The translations under genes were made by a program, and so were the position numbers. From assembly GCA_019634925.1 (NCBI GenBank), contig JAHCAL010000005.1:62001-126000 (forward strand): a DNA stretch of 64,000 bases. The letters run 5' to 3'. Positions 55,901 to 63,449 of the stretch are shown in pieces. Within the stretch, counting starts at the first letter, position 1, and the number at the start of each line of letters is the position of its first letter. The notes beneath the pieces were generated by a model. It made no database searches. It saw only the letters and a list, made by a program, of their open reading frames with translations, and had not been told where the DNA came from. This DNA is from Pseudomonadales bacterium. GTDB taxonomy: Bacteria > Pseudomonadota > Gammaproteobacteria > Pseudomonadales > Azotimanducaceae.

Positions 55901-58900
55901 TCGAGGAAGGGCCCTTCGGGATGCAAGTGGGTACGCAGGACGAGGGTATTGACGAAGGTGCCGATCAGGTCTTCCGAGGCCAGATGATTGCGATTGGCGA
56001 TCGGCATGCCGATCCCGATGTCGGTTCGACCGGTGTGCCGGTGGAGCAGCACCTTGAGCGCTGCGATCAGCACCATCGACAGGGTGGCACCGTGCCGAGC
56101 GCCGAGTGCTGCGAGTCGATCGAAGAGATCGGATTGGACGTCCAGCCGGACCTGGCTTCCCCTGAAGTCCCGTTCCGGCGGGCGCATGCGATCCGCGTTG
56201 AGCGTGATCGGTTCGAGTCCGGCCAGCCGGGTCTTCCAGTACAGCAGCTGGTGCTCACGCCGGGCGCCCTCGAGCCAGGCGCGATGCCAGCCGGCGTATT
56301 GCGCGTATTGCAGAACCGGGCGGGGCCTGTCGTCGGTTCGCCCGGCGAGCGCGTGTCCGTAGCAATGCGCGAGTTCACGCCCCAGCACCGCGAACGACCA
56401 CTGGTCGCCGATGATGTGATGCATGACCATGAACAGCACGTGTGCGCCGTCGGCCAGCCCGATCAGGTGCATGCGCAGGAGCGGTCCGCTGGCCAGGTCG
56501 AACCGCTGGCTGGCGAGTTCGGCAAGCCGAACGGGCAGGCCACACGCAGGGTCGCCTTCGGCCGCCCGGAGCATCTCGATCGTGAACAGCGGTCGTGCGG
56601 CATCATCGACCACCGGCACCACGCCATCGGGCCCGGTTTCGAAGCGGGTGCGCAGAATATCGTGGCGCGTCGCGACCATGTCGAGTGCGCGGGCGAGCGC
56701 CCCTGCATCGACGCTGCCCTCCAGTCGGAGCGCCAGCGGCATGTGGTAGGCGGTGCCGTCCGGTGCGAACGCCTGCATGAACCACATGCGTTCCTGCGAG
56801 AACGAGAGGCGCGCCGGGCCGGCGGCGGCTGACGCAGCCGCGTCTGCGGCGGTCGGTCGCGCCTGCGGGGGTTCGGACCGGGGCAGGGTGCGTGCCTGTT
56901 CGACCGCGGCCGCGAGCCCCTGGATGGTCGGCGCCTCGAAGAGTGCGCGCAGCGGCAGGTCGACCCCGTAGCGGTCCCGGATGCGCGAGGCGATCTGGGT
57001 GGCGGTGAGTGAATCGCCACCGAGGCTGAACAGGTCGGCATCGGGCGCCAGGGCGTCGAGCCCGAGGACTTCGCGGAAGATCCCGGTCAGCGTGGCGAGC
57101 AGTTCAGGATCGCCATCGGCGATCGGTGCTGCGCGCGCTTCGAGCCTGGCGTCGGCGAACTGGCCCTCCACGTACATCGTACGTGCAGCGTTGCGTTGCG
57201 GCTTGCCGCTCGAGGTGCGCGGCAGAGTTCCCGGGCGCAGCGGCACCACTTCGTGCACGTCCACCTCGAAGCCGCCGGCGATGACCGCGCGGACCGCGGC
57301 GATCGCTTCGGCCACCTGCTCGGGGGAGCTGCGCACGGCGCATTCCACGAGCAGCACCAGCACCTCCCGCTGGCCCGTGTCGATGCCGAGCGCCATCACG
57401 CCGCCGGCGCGGATTGCCGGGTGCGCCCACTGCGCCGCGTCCTCGAGGTCGTGCGGATACAGGTTCCGGCCGTGCACGACGATCAGGTCCTTGCGCCGGC
57501 CGGTGATGAAGAGTTGGCCCGCGTGCAGGAAACCGAGGTCGCCGGTGCGCAGGTAGCGCAGCGCTGCGTCCGTCGCACCGGCGGCCGCGTCACCGGTTTG
57601 CAGGGCGGCGTGAAAGGTCTGGCGGGTGGCTTCGGGGTCGTTCCAGTAGCCGCTGCCGACGCTGGCTCCGGCCACCCAGATCTCACCGATCTGGTCGGGT
57701 GGGCAGGGCGTATGGTTCTCGGGGTTGACGATCCGTACGTCGAAGCCCGGCAGGGGTTCGCCGCAGCCGATCAGGGTCCGTGCACCCGGCGCGTCGGCGT
57801 CGGTTTCCCTGACCAGATGACGTTCCAGGCGCGCACCATCGGCGTACATGCGGGTTGGGCCGGTCCCGGCGTTGACGGTCACGGCCAGCACCGCCTCGGC
57901 GAGTCCGTACGAGGGCGCAAGCGCGATGCGCCGAAAGCCGTGTGGTTCGAACGTGTCCGCGAACGCGTCGAGCGTGACCGCGCGGACCGGCTCTGCACCG
58001 CAGCTCGCGAGTTCCCAGCTGCCGAGGTCGAGGTGGAGGTTCGGCGTGCGCGCGGCTGCGAGCACGCAGGCACCGTACGCGAAATCCGGGGCGCCGCTGT
58101 GGGTGATGCGGTGCCGGTCGATCGCCTGCAGCCACTTGAGCGGATGCCGCATGAAATTGAGTGTGGGCATCAGGAACGATGGACTGCCGGCGAACATCGG
58201 CTGCAGCACGGCGTGCACGAGCCCGTAGTCGTGGTACCACGGCAACCAGACCAGCCCGCGCGAGCGGGTGGGATCGGTCGGTACCCGACCTTCGATGGCC
58301 GCGCACTGGGCGAGGGCGTTGGCATGTGTGATCACGACGCCGCGGGGTGCGGAGGTCGAGCCGGACGTGTACTGGAGGTAGGCGACCGAGCCAGGATCAA
58401 TCTTCTCCGGTCGGTCGATCGTCGGTTCGGCTTGCGACACGCCGGGTGCCAGTTCGAGTACGGTAGCCGAGGACACCCAACGGACCGTCGCCTGTGCAGC
58501 GGCTACATGTGCAAGCAGATCGGGAGTCGTGATGGCCAGCGCGATCTCGGCATTTTCCGCGATCCATGCGAGCCGCATGAGCGCCACGCCGGAGCGCCGT
58601 TGGTCGGGTGCCGGGGCCGGAATCGCGACTACCCCGGCCGCCATACAGCCCCAGAACAGCGCCACGGCGTCCAGCCCGTTTGGTAGCGCGAGCAGCACCC
58701 GCTCGCCGCGCTCGACACCGAGCCCGCGAATCCCTCGTGCGATTCGGTTGGCTTCGGCCGCGAGGTCGGCGAAGCTGCGCGAGTCGACGATTTCGAGGTC
58801 GTCACCGAGCACGGCGCAGGCCGTGGCCGTTGGCCTTACCGACGCCTGCGCCTCGAGCAGCGCGCACAGGCTACCCGCGTGTGGCGTGCGTAACTGCCGC

Positions 58901-58944
58901 GCACTATCGCGATTGACATCGATGTCCGTTGGCACGGATACCAC
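52915..58944 (-). CDS. Hybrid FAAL-ACP-C-A-PCP-TE nonribosomal peptide synthetase
   Basis: A 2009-residue megasynthase. Order with residue ranges: fatty acyl-AMP ligase (about 25-595, QYTSGSTSAPRGVV, YGLAE, RTGDLG); carrier (610-680, Ser645 in GGDSL); condensation (711-1140, HHIIGD at 842-847); adenylation (1165-1655, YTSGSTGRPKGVV, FDIAILE with Asp1358, YGPTETT at 1449-1455); carrier (1670-1740, Ser1702 in LGGHSI); thioesterase (1757-2005, Ser1835 in GFSAGG, His1983). FAAL activates a free fatty acid, which is condensed with one amino acid and released as an N-acyl amino acid or ester. The specificity-code residues I can align are too few to name the amino acid. GTG 58944 has GAGGAA about 8 bases upstream. 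Confidence 0.94.
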   Translation of the reverse strand: MVSVPTDIDVNRDSARQLRTPHAGSLCALLEAQASVRPTATACAVLGDDLEIVDSRSFADLAAEANRIARGIRGLGVERGERVLLALPNGLDAVALFWGCMAAGVVAIPAPAPDQRRSGVALMRLAWIAENAEIALAITTPDLLAHVAAAQATVRWVSSATVLELAPGVSQAEPTIDRPEKIDPGSVAYLQYTSGSTSAPRGVVITHANALAQCAAIEGRVPTDPTRSRGLVWLPWYHDYGLVHAVLQPMFAGSPSFLMPTLNFMRHPLKWLQAIDRHRITHSGAPDFAYGACVLAAARTPNLHLDLGSWELASCGAEPVRAVTLDAFADTFEPHGFRRIALAPSYGLAEAVLAVTVNAGTGPTRMYADGARLERHLVRETDADAPGARTLIGCGEPLPGFDVRIVNPENHTPCPPDQIGEIWVAGASVGSGYWNDPEATRQTFHAALQTGDAAAGATDAALRYLRTGDLGFLHAGQLFITGRRKDLIVVHGRNLYPHDLEDAAQWAHPAIRAGGVMALGIDTGQREVLVLLVECAVRSSPEQVAEAIAAVRAVIAGGFEVDVHEVVPLRPGTLPRTSSGKPQRNAARTMYVEGQFADARLEARAAPIADGDPELLATLTGIFREVLGLDALAPDADLFSLGGDSLTATQIASRIRDRYGVDLPLRALFEAPTIQGLAAAVEQARTLPRSEPPQARPTAADAAASAAAGPARLSFSQERMWFMQAFAPDGTAYHMPLALRLEGSVDAGALARALDMVATRHDILRTRFETGPDGVVPVVDDAARPLFTIEMLRAAEGDPACGLPVRLAELASQRFDLASGPLLRMHLIGLADGAHVLFMVMHHIIGDQWSFAVLGRELAHCYGHALAGRTDDRPRPVLQYAQYAGWHRAWLEGARREHQLLYWKTRLAGLEPITLNADRMRPPERDFRGSQVRLDVQSDLFDRLAALGARHGATLSMVLIAALKVLLHRHTGRTDIGIGMPIANRNHLASEDLIGTFVNTLVLRTHLHPEGPFLDLLAQVRDHALESFEHQDIPFEQLLRELDLPQDASRSPLFDVMFNMINAPIGEIVFEGLAWARVDFDRRAAQFDLMVSVDPILTGSVVFEYATALFDRPTILRLAEHYRRLLETLVDRASVAISRLPLMGAEEARQLQSWGTGPARAPGIGFLARLHLTVQRYPEHQALLCDGQAMTYAELDAASDRIADTLAACSVRPGDRVGILLPRSPDMLTALIAVMKSGAAWVPMDPSYPRERLDFIASDAGLVLALTHSALRDRAGFVGTRVLCLDAELPAPAGTAPARPAPDPEAPAYLIYTSGSTGRPKGVVIPHRALDNFLTSMAITPGIGADDRVLAVTTLAFDIAILELLLPLTVGARIVLATEAQIADATTLAAMIDRHGITLLQTTPSRWHLMLQSEWGGSTPLVALCGGEPLPTALANPLRSRCRQLWNMYGPTETTVWSSCAPIDLPAPATMPLGRPIDNTRIVVLDQHGNLCPIGVPGEIWIGGAGLALGYHGRPELTAERFRHDAGTPTDDAQRLYRTGDLGRWHADGTLEHLGRLDDQVKVRGHRIELGEIEAVLESHPAVARAVIAVRGTEPALAELTAFVTGREPGLASAPLRDHLRAYLPAYMQPRHLVVLDRLPTLPNGKVDRRALPDPQPAPEQSGRFVAPRTAAERALWELWREQLGATEFGVHDNFFELGGHSILAVLLMHRIRERLGVDCPLPTLFRNPTIASLAQAIESHHRLEQAQLVALQPDGEQTPLFCIYGVETYRTLAARLGHDRPVYGMIVPSEIGLSSQESLTTQKDGPTIEQLASEYIALIRTRQPEGPYNLTGFSAGGVLAFEIAQRLRAEGHQIGLLAMIDCGYPSRSALTPWLWLKRRWLRLRQDGWRYPFLALRALRDPLAEARPDGADHGQDPATRRLIRATFARRNAIHMRAMREYRPTQYPGRAIYIRAADDPSDDAQYGWTTIMPRLQTYEVPGRHMDILEDPSATILAGIINGQLDRPRRR

Positions 58945-59167
58945 CGGGAATGTTCCTCACGCTCGCTCGAAGAATGGCCGAATCGGTGGCTCAGCCGTAC
59001 CAGATGATCGATGGACTGACCGATCCCCGCGTTGAGCAGTTTATCGACGCGCAGACGCTGGACTGTCGTGAAATTGTATGCCTGGCAGACGTGCGTGACG
59101 GGCTGGCACGCAGCCAAGACCGCGCCACCGGATACGCGCAGTGATGGGACCAAGTCCGGGGAAAGAA

Positions 59168-59193
59168 CGGGAGGCTGCGGGCGCAGCCTCCCG
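59168..59193 (-). terminator. Rho-independent terminator after the Cys-rich-repeat protein
   Basis: An 11-base-pair perfect stem (C GGGAGGCTGC / GCAGCCTCCC G) closes a 4-base loop, at 59168-59178 and 59183-59193. On the minus strand the hairpin is followed by a T-rich TTCTTTC tract (59161-59167). It is 27 bases beyond the stop codon at 59221 and separates that gene from the synthetase promoter region. The arm G+C content and T tract make it the most convincing terminator in the window. Confidence 0.8.
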
Positions 59194-59220
59194 ATATTGG
59201 TCAACCGAATCGGAACCCAA

Positions 59221-60144
59221 TCAGTTCAATGGGCATCCCTGTTCATTGAAATGCTCGAGCACGTTCTTCAGGTGCTCCTGCGCATCGCGGGTACCGGCGT
59301 AAGCGGCGTTGAACGACTCGATGATCGAATCCACGCTGCGATCGTAGGCGACGTTGCCGGAGGCTGCATTGAGTAGTGCCGCTACGGTATGCCGGCCCAG
59401 CGCACGCAGGCCGCCGCCGCCCTGGTTCAGGACCTGCAGCAGGGTCCTTCCAGGGAAGGCGTCCGCGAACACGTCGCTGAACAACGTCTGCGGAGTGTAG
59501 GGGGCCGGGTAGGAGTCGAAATGCTGCGACTGCTTCCAGTATCCGGGCGTGCAACCCTGGCCCCCGGTTTCGACCGTGCAGACCGCCGAACACCCGTCAC
59601 CGTTGAGGGTGTTGCCGTCGTCGCACTGCTCGCCCGGGTCGAGCTTGCCGTCACCGCAGAAGGCTTCGACCGTGCACGAGGCCGAGCAGCCGTCGCCATC
59701 GATGATGTTGCCATCGTCACAGGCTTCGCCTGCATCGAGCACGCCATCGCCGCAGAACGAACCACGGCAGCTCGGCGAGTTCACGAGCCAGTTGACCGTC
59801 GGCGTGATCGACTCGGCGGTGATCTCGAAGGGCTGGGGATTCGGTGAAACCAGGGTCGCATCCGCCGGAAGTGTGGTCGTGTCGAGGCTGATTGTGTACG
59901 AGGCGACGACCCCGGACGGTACTGGTCGCGTGTAGACGCCGGTCGGCCCGGTCCAGGCGTCCCCGACGCCTGGGACGGTGAGGCGGATGCCCGAGCCCAG
60001 CCCGGTGTCGAGGAAGTCGATCTGTCCATTGACGTTGACGTCACAGTACACGGTGCCGTTGACGTTGGTAGCGAAAGCCGGCGCCGCGGAGAGTGCAGCC
60101 AGGGCTGCAGCGCTCGCGCAGGCACTCCTCAATAGTCGGTTCAT
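59221..60144 (-). CDS. Secreted protein with SdrD-B-like domain and two Cys-rich DUF4215-type repeats
   Basis: A 307-residue exported protein. ATG 60144 has GGGGGAG just upstream; a start 48 bases earlier is in frame but lacks the leader. A signal peptide (LAALSAAPAFA) is followed by an SdrD B-like region (GTVYCDVNVNGQID), then CGDGVLDAGEACDDGN and CGDGKLDPGEQCDDGN, two repeats of the Myxococcus cysteine-rich type, and a C-terminal CTPGYWK motif domain. Surface or matrix adhesion is likely. No dockerin or PEP-CTERM motif ends it. Confidence 0.85.
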   Translation of the reverse strand: MNRLLRSACASAAALAALSAAPAFATNVNGTVYCDVNVNGQIDFLDTGLGSGIRLTVPGVGDAWTGPTGVYTRPVPSGVVASYTISLDTTTLPADATLVSPNPQPFEITAESITPTVNWLVNSPSCRGSFCGDGVLDAGEACDDGNIIDGDGCSASCTVEAFCGDGKLDPGEQCDDGNTLNGDGCSAVCTVETGGQGCTPGYWKQSQHFDSYPAPYTPQTLFSDVFADAFPGRTLLQVLNQGGGGLRALGRHTVAALLNAASGNVAYDRSVDSIIESFNAAYAGTRDAQEHLKNVLEHFNEQGCPLN

Positions 60145-60195
60145 GTTGTCTCCCCCCGGAGAATATTCGGCTCGATCTGAGCCTTGCGTCACATT

Positions 60196-60209
60196 CTGCG
60201 CGTGCGCAG
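60196..60209. repeat. Short inverted repeat in divergent promoter region
   Basis: CTGCGC and GCGCAG flank a two-base centre, between the Cys-rich-repeat protein (minus strand) and the flippase gene (plus strand). It could be an operator for a dimeric regulator, but a chance palindrome of this size in G+C-rich DNA is quite possible. Confidence 0.3.
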
Positions 60210-60354
60210 GTCGACAAGTAAACGGGCTACGTACGTCAACTTGTAAGCAGAACTGCGTATGTGACTTTGATCATGCGGATCCCAAAAACTCGCGTACTTC
60301 ACGTCTTCGGGATCTTGCCGCAGAATCCATCGATACAAACGACGCCCGGTCCCT

Positions 60355-61893
60355 ATGAGCGATCGCGACGACAGCGGCCGTAACCGCCTGGCGCACAACG
60401 TGTTCGCAGGCTGGTTGGCGCATGCGGTGACGATCGTGATCGGCTTCGTCATGCCGCGCCTGATCCTGGAGTCGGTGGGCCCGGCTTCGCTCGGCGTCTG
60501 GGACCTCGGCTGGTCCCTGGTCAGCTACGTCGCGCTGTCCGGGCTCGGCATGGCCGGTGCGGTGACCTACCTGGTCGCGCGATACCGGGCGGAGGACGAC
60601 GCCACGCAGGTGCGTATCACCACCGCGACGGGCTGGTACTGTCAGCTCGCACTGGCGCTTGCCGCCGGTCTCCTGTTCCTGGGGCTGTTCGAGATGCTGG
60701 TCCTCTGGATGCCCGGCGTCGACGCGCTCGCGGCCGACGAACCCTGGCGGATCGGGCTGCTGCTCGGGCTCGCCATCTTCGTCTCGCTCGCCGGTGGGGC
60801 TGCCCAGGGAATCCTCGCAGGCTGTCACCGCGGGGATCTCAACGAATACGTCTCGATCGCCTCGGAGGTGGTGCTCGCCATCACCATGATCGTCGTCCTG
60901 CTGCTCGGCGCCGGTATCGTCGGGCTCGCCTGGGCGACGTTCGCGACCCGCCTGGTGTTCGAGTTGCTGCGCTTCGTGCTCGCCTGGCAGGTCTGTCCGG
61001 AGGCCGGCATCGCCGCGCGCGACTTCACGCTCGGCCGGGCGCGCGCGCTCGTGCGATTCGGCACCAAGAGTTCCGTCGCGGTCGCGCACGACCTGGTTGT
61101 CCAGCAGGGCGCGCGGATCCTGCTGGCGCTGGCAGCTGGTCCGGTGGCGCTGGCCGTGTATTCGCGTTACGCGACCATCGTGCGCCAGATCGCGCGGGTT
61201 TCCGAACGTACCGCGCAGGTGCTGCCGGCGATGACCAGCGGGCTGGTCGGGCTCGGGCGGGAAGGGGACGTGCAACGCCTCTTCCTGCGCGCGGCGAACG
61301 CGACGGTGATGCTGGCGCTGCCGTTGGTGCTGGTTTTCGGCGTGTTGGGCGATGAACTGGTCACGGTCTGGATGGGAGCGGAATTCGTCGTACCGGGGCT
61401 GTCCTGGGTGCTGGCGGCCATGGCGTTTGCGACCGCCGACCGCAGCGTCGCGAGCCAGGTGCTCACCGGGCTCAATGCCCACGGCCGCATCGGCCTGGTC
61501 TGCCTGCTCGCATCGGTCTGCGTCTTCCTCGCGGCGTGGCTCCTGCTCCGGCCGCTCGACCCGTTGCGGGCCGGTGTGCTCGTCGCCGTGACGCTCACGG
61601 CAGGTCATGCGCTGCCGCACTGGTTGCTTGCGTGCCGGCGCATCGGTGTGGGGCCGCTCGGCTACCTGTTGAAGGTCTACCTGCGCCCGCTGATCGCGAA
61701 CGCGTGGCTGCTTGGCTGGCTGCTGTGGGCCGACGGCCGCCTGGACGCCGGACGCTACGGGCCGGCATCGTTCGGCGCGGCATTCGGCTTTGCGGGGCTC
61801 GCGGGCCTCTACTGGTTCTTCGCGTTCGACGACGACCTGCGCGACAAGGTGCGCCGTCGCCTGGCGCGTGGACTCGCCTGGGCAACGCGCTGA
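60355..61893 (+). CDS. Second Wzx-type polysaccharide flippase
   Basis: A 512-residue MOP-superfamily protein with about 12-14 hydrophobic segments and the family start AHNVFAGWLAHAVTIVIGFVMPRL, then SLGVWDLGWSLVSYVALSG. It should flip a lipid-linked glycan. It differs from the flippase at 27170 and sits next to the initiating sugar transferase, so this is probably the flippase of the second glycan system or the terminal part of the same one. It is 131 bases before the next gene, with no obvious terminator between. Confidence 0.88.
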   Translation: MSDRDDSGRNRLAHNVFAGWLAHAVTIVIGFVMPRLILESVGPASLGVWDLGWSLVSYVALSGLGMAGAVTYLVARYRAEDDATQVRITTATGWYCQLALALAAGLLFLGLFEMLVLWMPGVDALAADEPWRIGLLLGLAIFVSLAGGAAQGILAGCHRGDLNEYVSIASEVVLAITMIVVLLLGAGIVGLAWATFATRLVFELLRFVLAWQVCPEAGIAARDFTLGRARALVRFGTKSSVAVAHDLVVQQGARILLALAAGPVALAVYSRYATIVRQIARVSERTAQVLPAMTSGLVGLGREGDVQRLFLRAANATVMLALPLVLVFGVLGDELVTVWMGAEFVVPGLSWVLAAMAFATADRSVASQVLTGLNAHGRIGLVCLLASVCVFLAAWLLLRPLDPLRAGVLVAVTLTAGHALPHWLLACRRIGVGPLGYLLKVYLRPLIANAWLLGWLLWADGRLDAGRYGPASFGAAFGFAGLAGLYWFFAFDDDLRDKVRRRLARGLAWATR

Positions 61894-62024
61894 ACGGCGA
61901 CAGGCGCGTACCGTGCTTACGACTTGCCGCCATTTGACTCACAACCCGGCACGACAGGGTCGGAACCCGGGGTTAACCTTGCAGGCTGTTCCGCCAGGCC
62001 GTCGGGCGTCATTCGGTTGACCGC

Positions 62025-63437
62025 ATGCGCATTTCGAAGTCCAACCACCTGAGACGCCTGCTGCGGGTGCAGGATGCCCTGATCGGGGTCGCCGCACTCG
62101 CCCTCGCGGTCAATGGGGCATGGTGGCTCGGTTTCGCGAACCTCGACGACACGCTGAACCATCTCGTCCTCCTGCCGTTCGCGCTGCTCTTCAGCCTGGT
62201 TGCCTCGTCCGGCCGCACGGCCGGTCTGCGCGGCCAGGACCTGCCGCGCATCGTCTGGTTCAGCCTACGCCACGCGGCGATCGTCGTGATCGGCCTGCTC
62301 GCGGTCGCGTATTTTGCGAAGCTCGACTTCGTCAGCCGGTATAGCCTCGCGGCATTCGGCGCGATGCTCGCGGGCGCGCTAACCGTCAATCGGCTGTTTC
62401 TGCGTTGGTGGTACTTCAGGGGCCGTCAGGAAAAACCGGATAACTTCCTGAAAGTACTCGTAATAGGCAGTGGGAACAGGGCGCGTAACCTGATGCGCGC
62501 CTACCGCGACAACTCGGAGTGGGGCGTGTCGTTCATCGGCATGCTGGACCCATCGCCGTCCTGCACGGTGCGCGAGGTGGACGGCGTGCCCATGCTCGGC
62601 AGCGTCAGCGCGATACGCGACATTCTGGCCACGCAGGTGGTGGACGAGGTGGTGATCTGCCTGCCGCGCAGCCTGATCGACAACATCGAGGAAGTGATCG
62701 ACGCCTGCGGTGAGCAGGCGGTGTGCATCAAGTTCCTCGCGGATGTTTACGACATTCCGGAGGGCGGCGCGATCAGCCTCGAGATGGTGGGCGGCTGGCC
62801 GGTGCTGAACCTCGATCCCGTGGCCCACGACGAAAGCAAGCTGGTGGTGAAGCGGGTCGTGGACCTGTTGATCACCATCCCGGCGTTGCTCGTGCTGCTG
62901 CCGTTCTTCGCGGTGATCGCGGTGCTGATCAAACTCGAGTCACCGGGCACGGTATTCTTCAAGCAGCCGCGCGTGGGTCTCAACAAACGCACGTTCCGGA
63001 TGATCAAGTTCCGCAGCATGTACCAGGACGCCGAACAACGTCTGGCGGAGATCGAGCACCTGAACGAGGCGGAAGGGCCGATCTTCAAGATCGCCAACGA
63101 CCCGCGCGTGACACGCGTCGGGCGATTCCTGCGCAAGACCAGCATCGACGAGCTGCCGCAGCTCTTCAACGTGCTGCTCGGACACATGAGCCTGGTCGGG
63201 CCGCGGCCGATGTCGCTGCGCGACGTGAGCCGATTCAGCCTCGGCATCCAGCGCCGGCGCTTCAGCGTGCGCCCTGGGCTCGCGTGCCTGCGCGAAGTGT
63301 CCGGCCGCAGCCGGCTGTCGTTCGATCGCTGGCTGGAGCTCGACCTCAAGTACATCGACGAGTGGTCGTTGTGGCTCGACATCAAGATCCTGGTCAAGCT
63401 CATACCCAGCGTGATCAGGGGCGATGGAGCGTCGTAG
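62025..63437 (+). CDS. Undecaprenyl-phosphate sugar phosphotransferase (PHPT family)
   Basis: A 470-residue WcaJ/WbaP-type enzyme. Four to five N-terminal membrane segments, a Rossmann-like middle (VLVIGSGNRARNLMRAYRDN) and a C-terminal bacterial sugar transferase domain: KRVVDLLITIPALLVLLPFF, then FFKQPRVGLNKRTFRMIKFRSM, DELPQLFNVLLGHMSLVGPRP. It transfers a hexose-1-phosphate to undecaprenyl phosphate, which starts repeat-unit synthesis. It is the only initiating transferase seen, so it may serve the whole window. A broken acyltransferase gene follows 12 bases later. Confidence 0.93.
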   Translation: MRISKSNHLRRLLRVQDALIGVAALALAVNGAWWLGFANLDDTLNHLVLLPFALLFSLVASSGRTAGLRGQDLPRIVWFSLRHAAIVVIGLLAVAYFAKLDFVSRYSLAAFGAMLAGALTVNRLFLRWWYFRGRQEKPDNFLKVLVIGSGNRARNLMRAYRDNSEWGVSFIGMLDPSPSCTVREVDGVPMLGSVSAIRDILATQVVDEVVICLPRSLIDNIEEVIDACGEQAVCIKFLADVYDIPEGGAISLEMVGGWPVLNLDPVAHDESKLVVKRVVDLLITIPALLVLLPFFAVIAVLIKLESPGTVFFKQPRVGLNKRTFRMIKFRSMYQDAEQRLAEIEHLNEAEGPIFKIANDPRVTRVGRFLRKTSIDELPQLFNVLLGHMSLVGPRPMSLRDVSRFSLGIQRRRFSVRPGLACLREVSGRSRLSFDRWLELDLKYIDEWSLWLDIKILVKLIPSVIRGDGAS

Positions 63438-63449
63438 GGTAGGGGGAGC

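Noticed and set aside
57196..58686. A 496-codon + strand frame opposite the FAAL and ACP domains
   Set aside because: The opposite strand shows clear adenylation and carrier motifs in the right order; the + strand frame has none.
58929..59144. A 71-codon + strand frame upstream of the terminator
   Set aside because: It crosses the synthetase start region, has no ribosome site or motif, and is likely chance.
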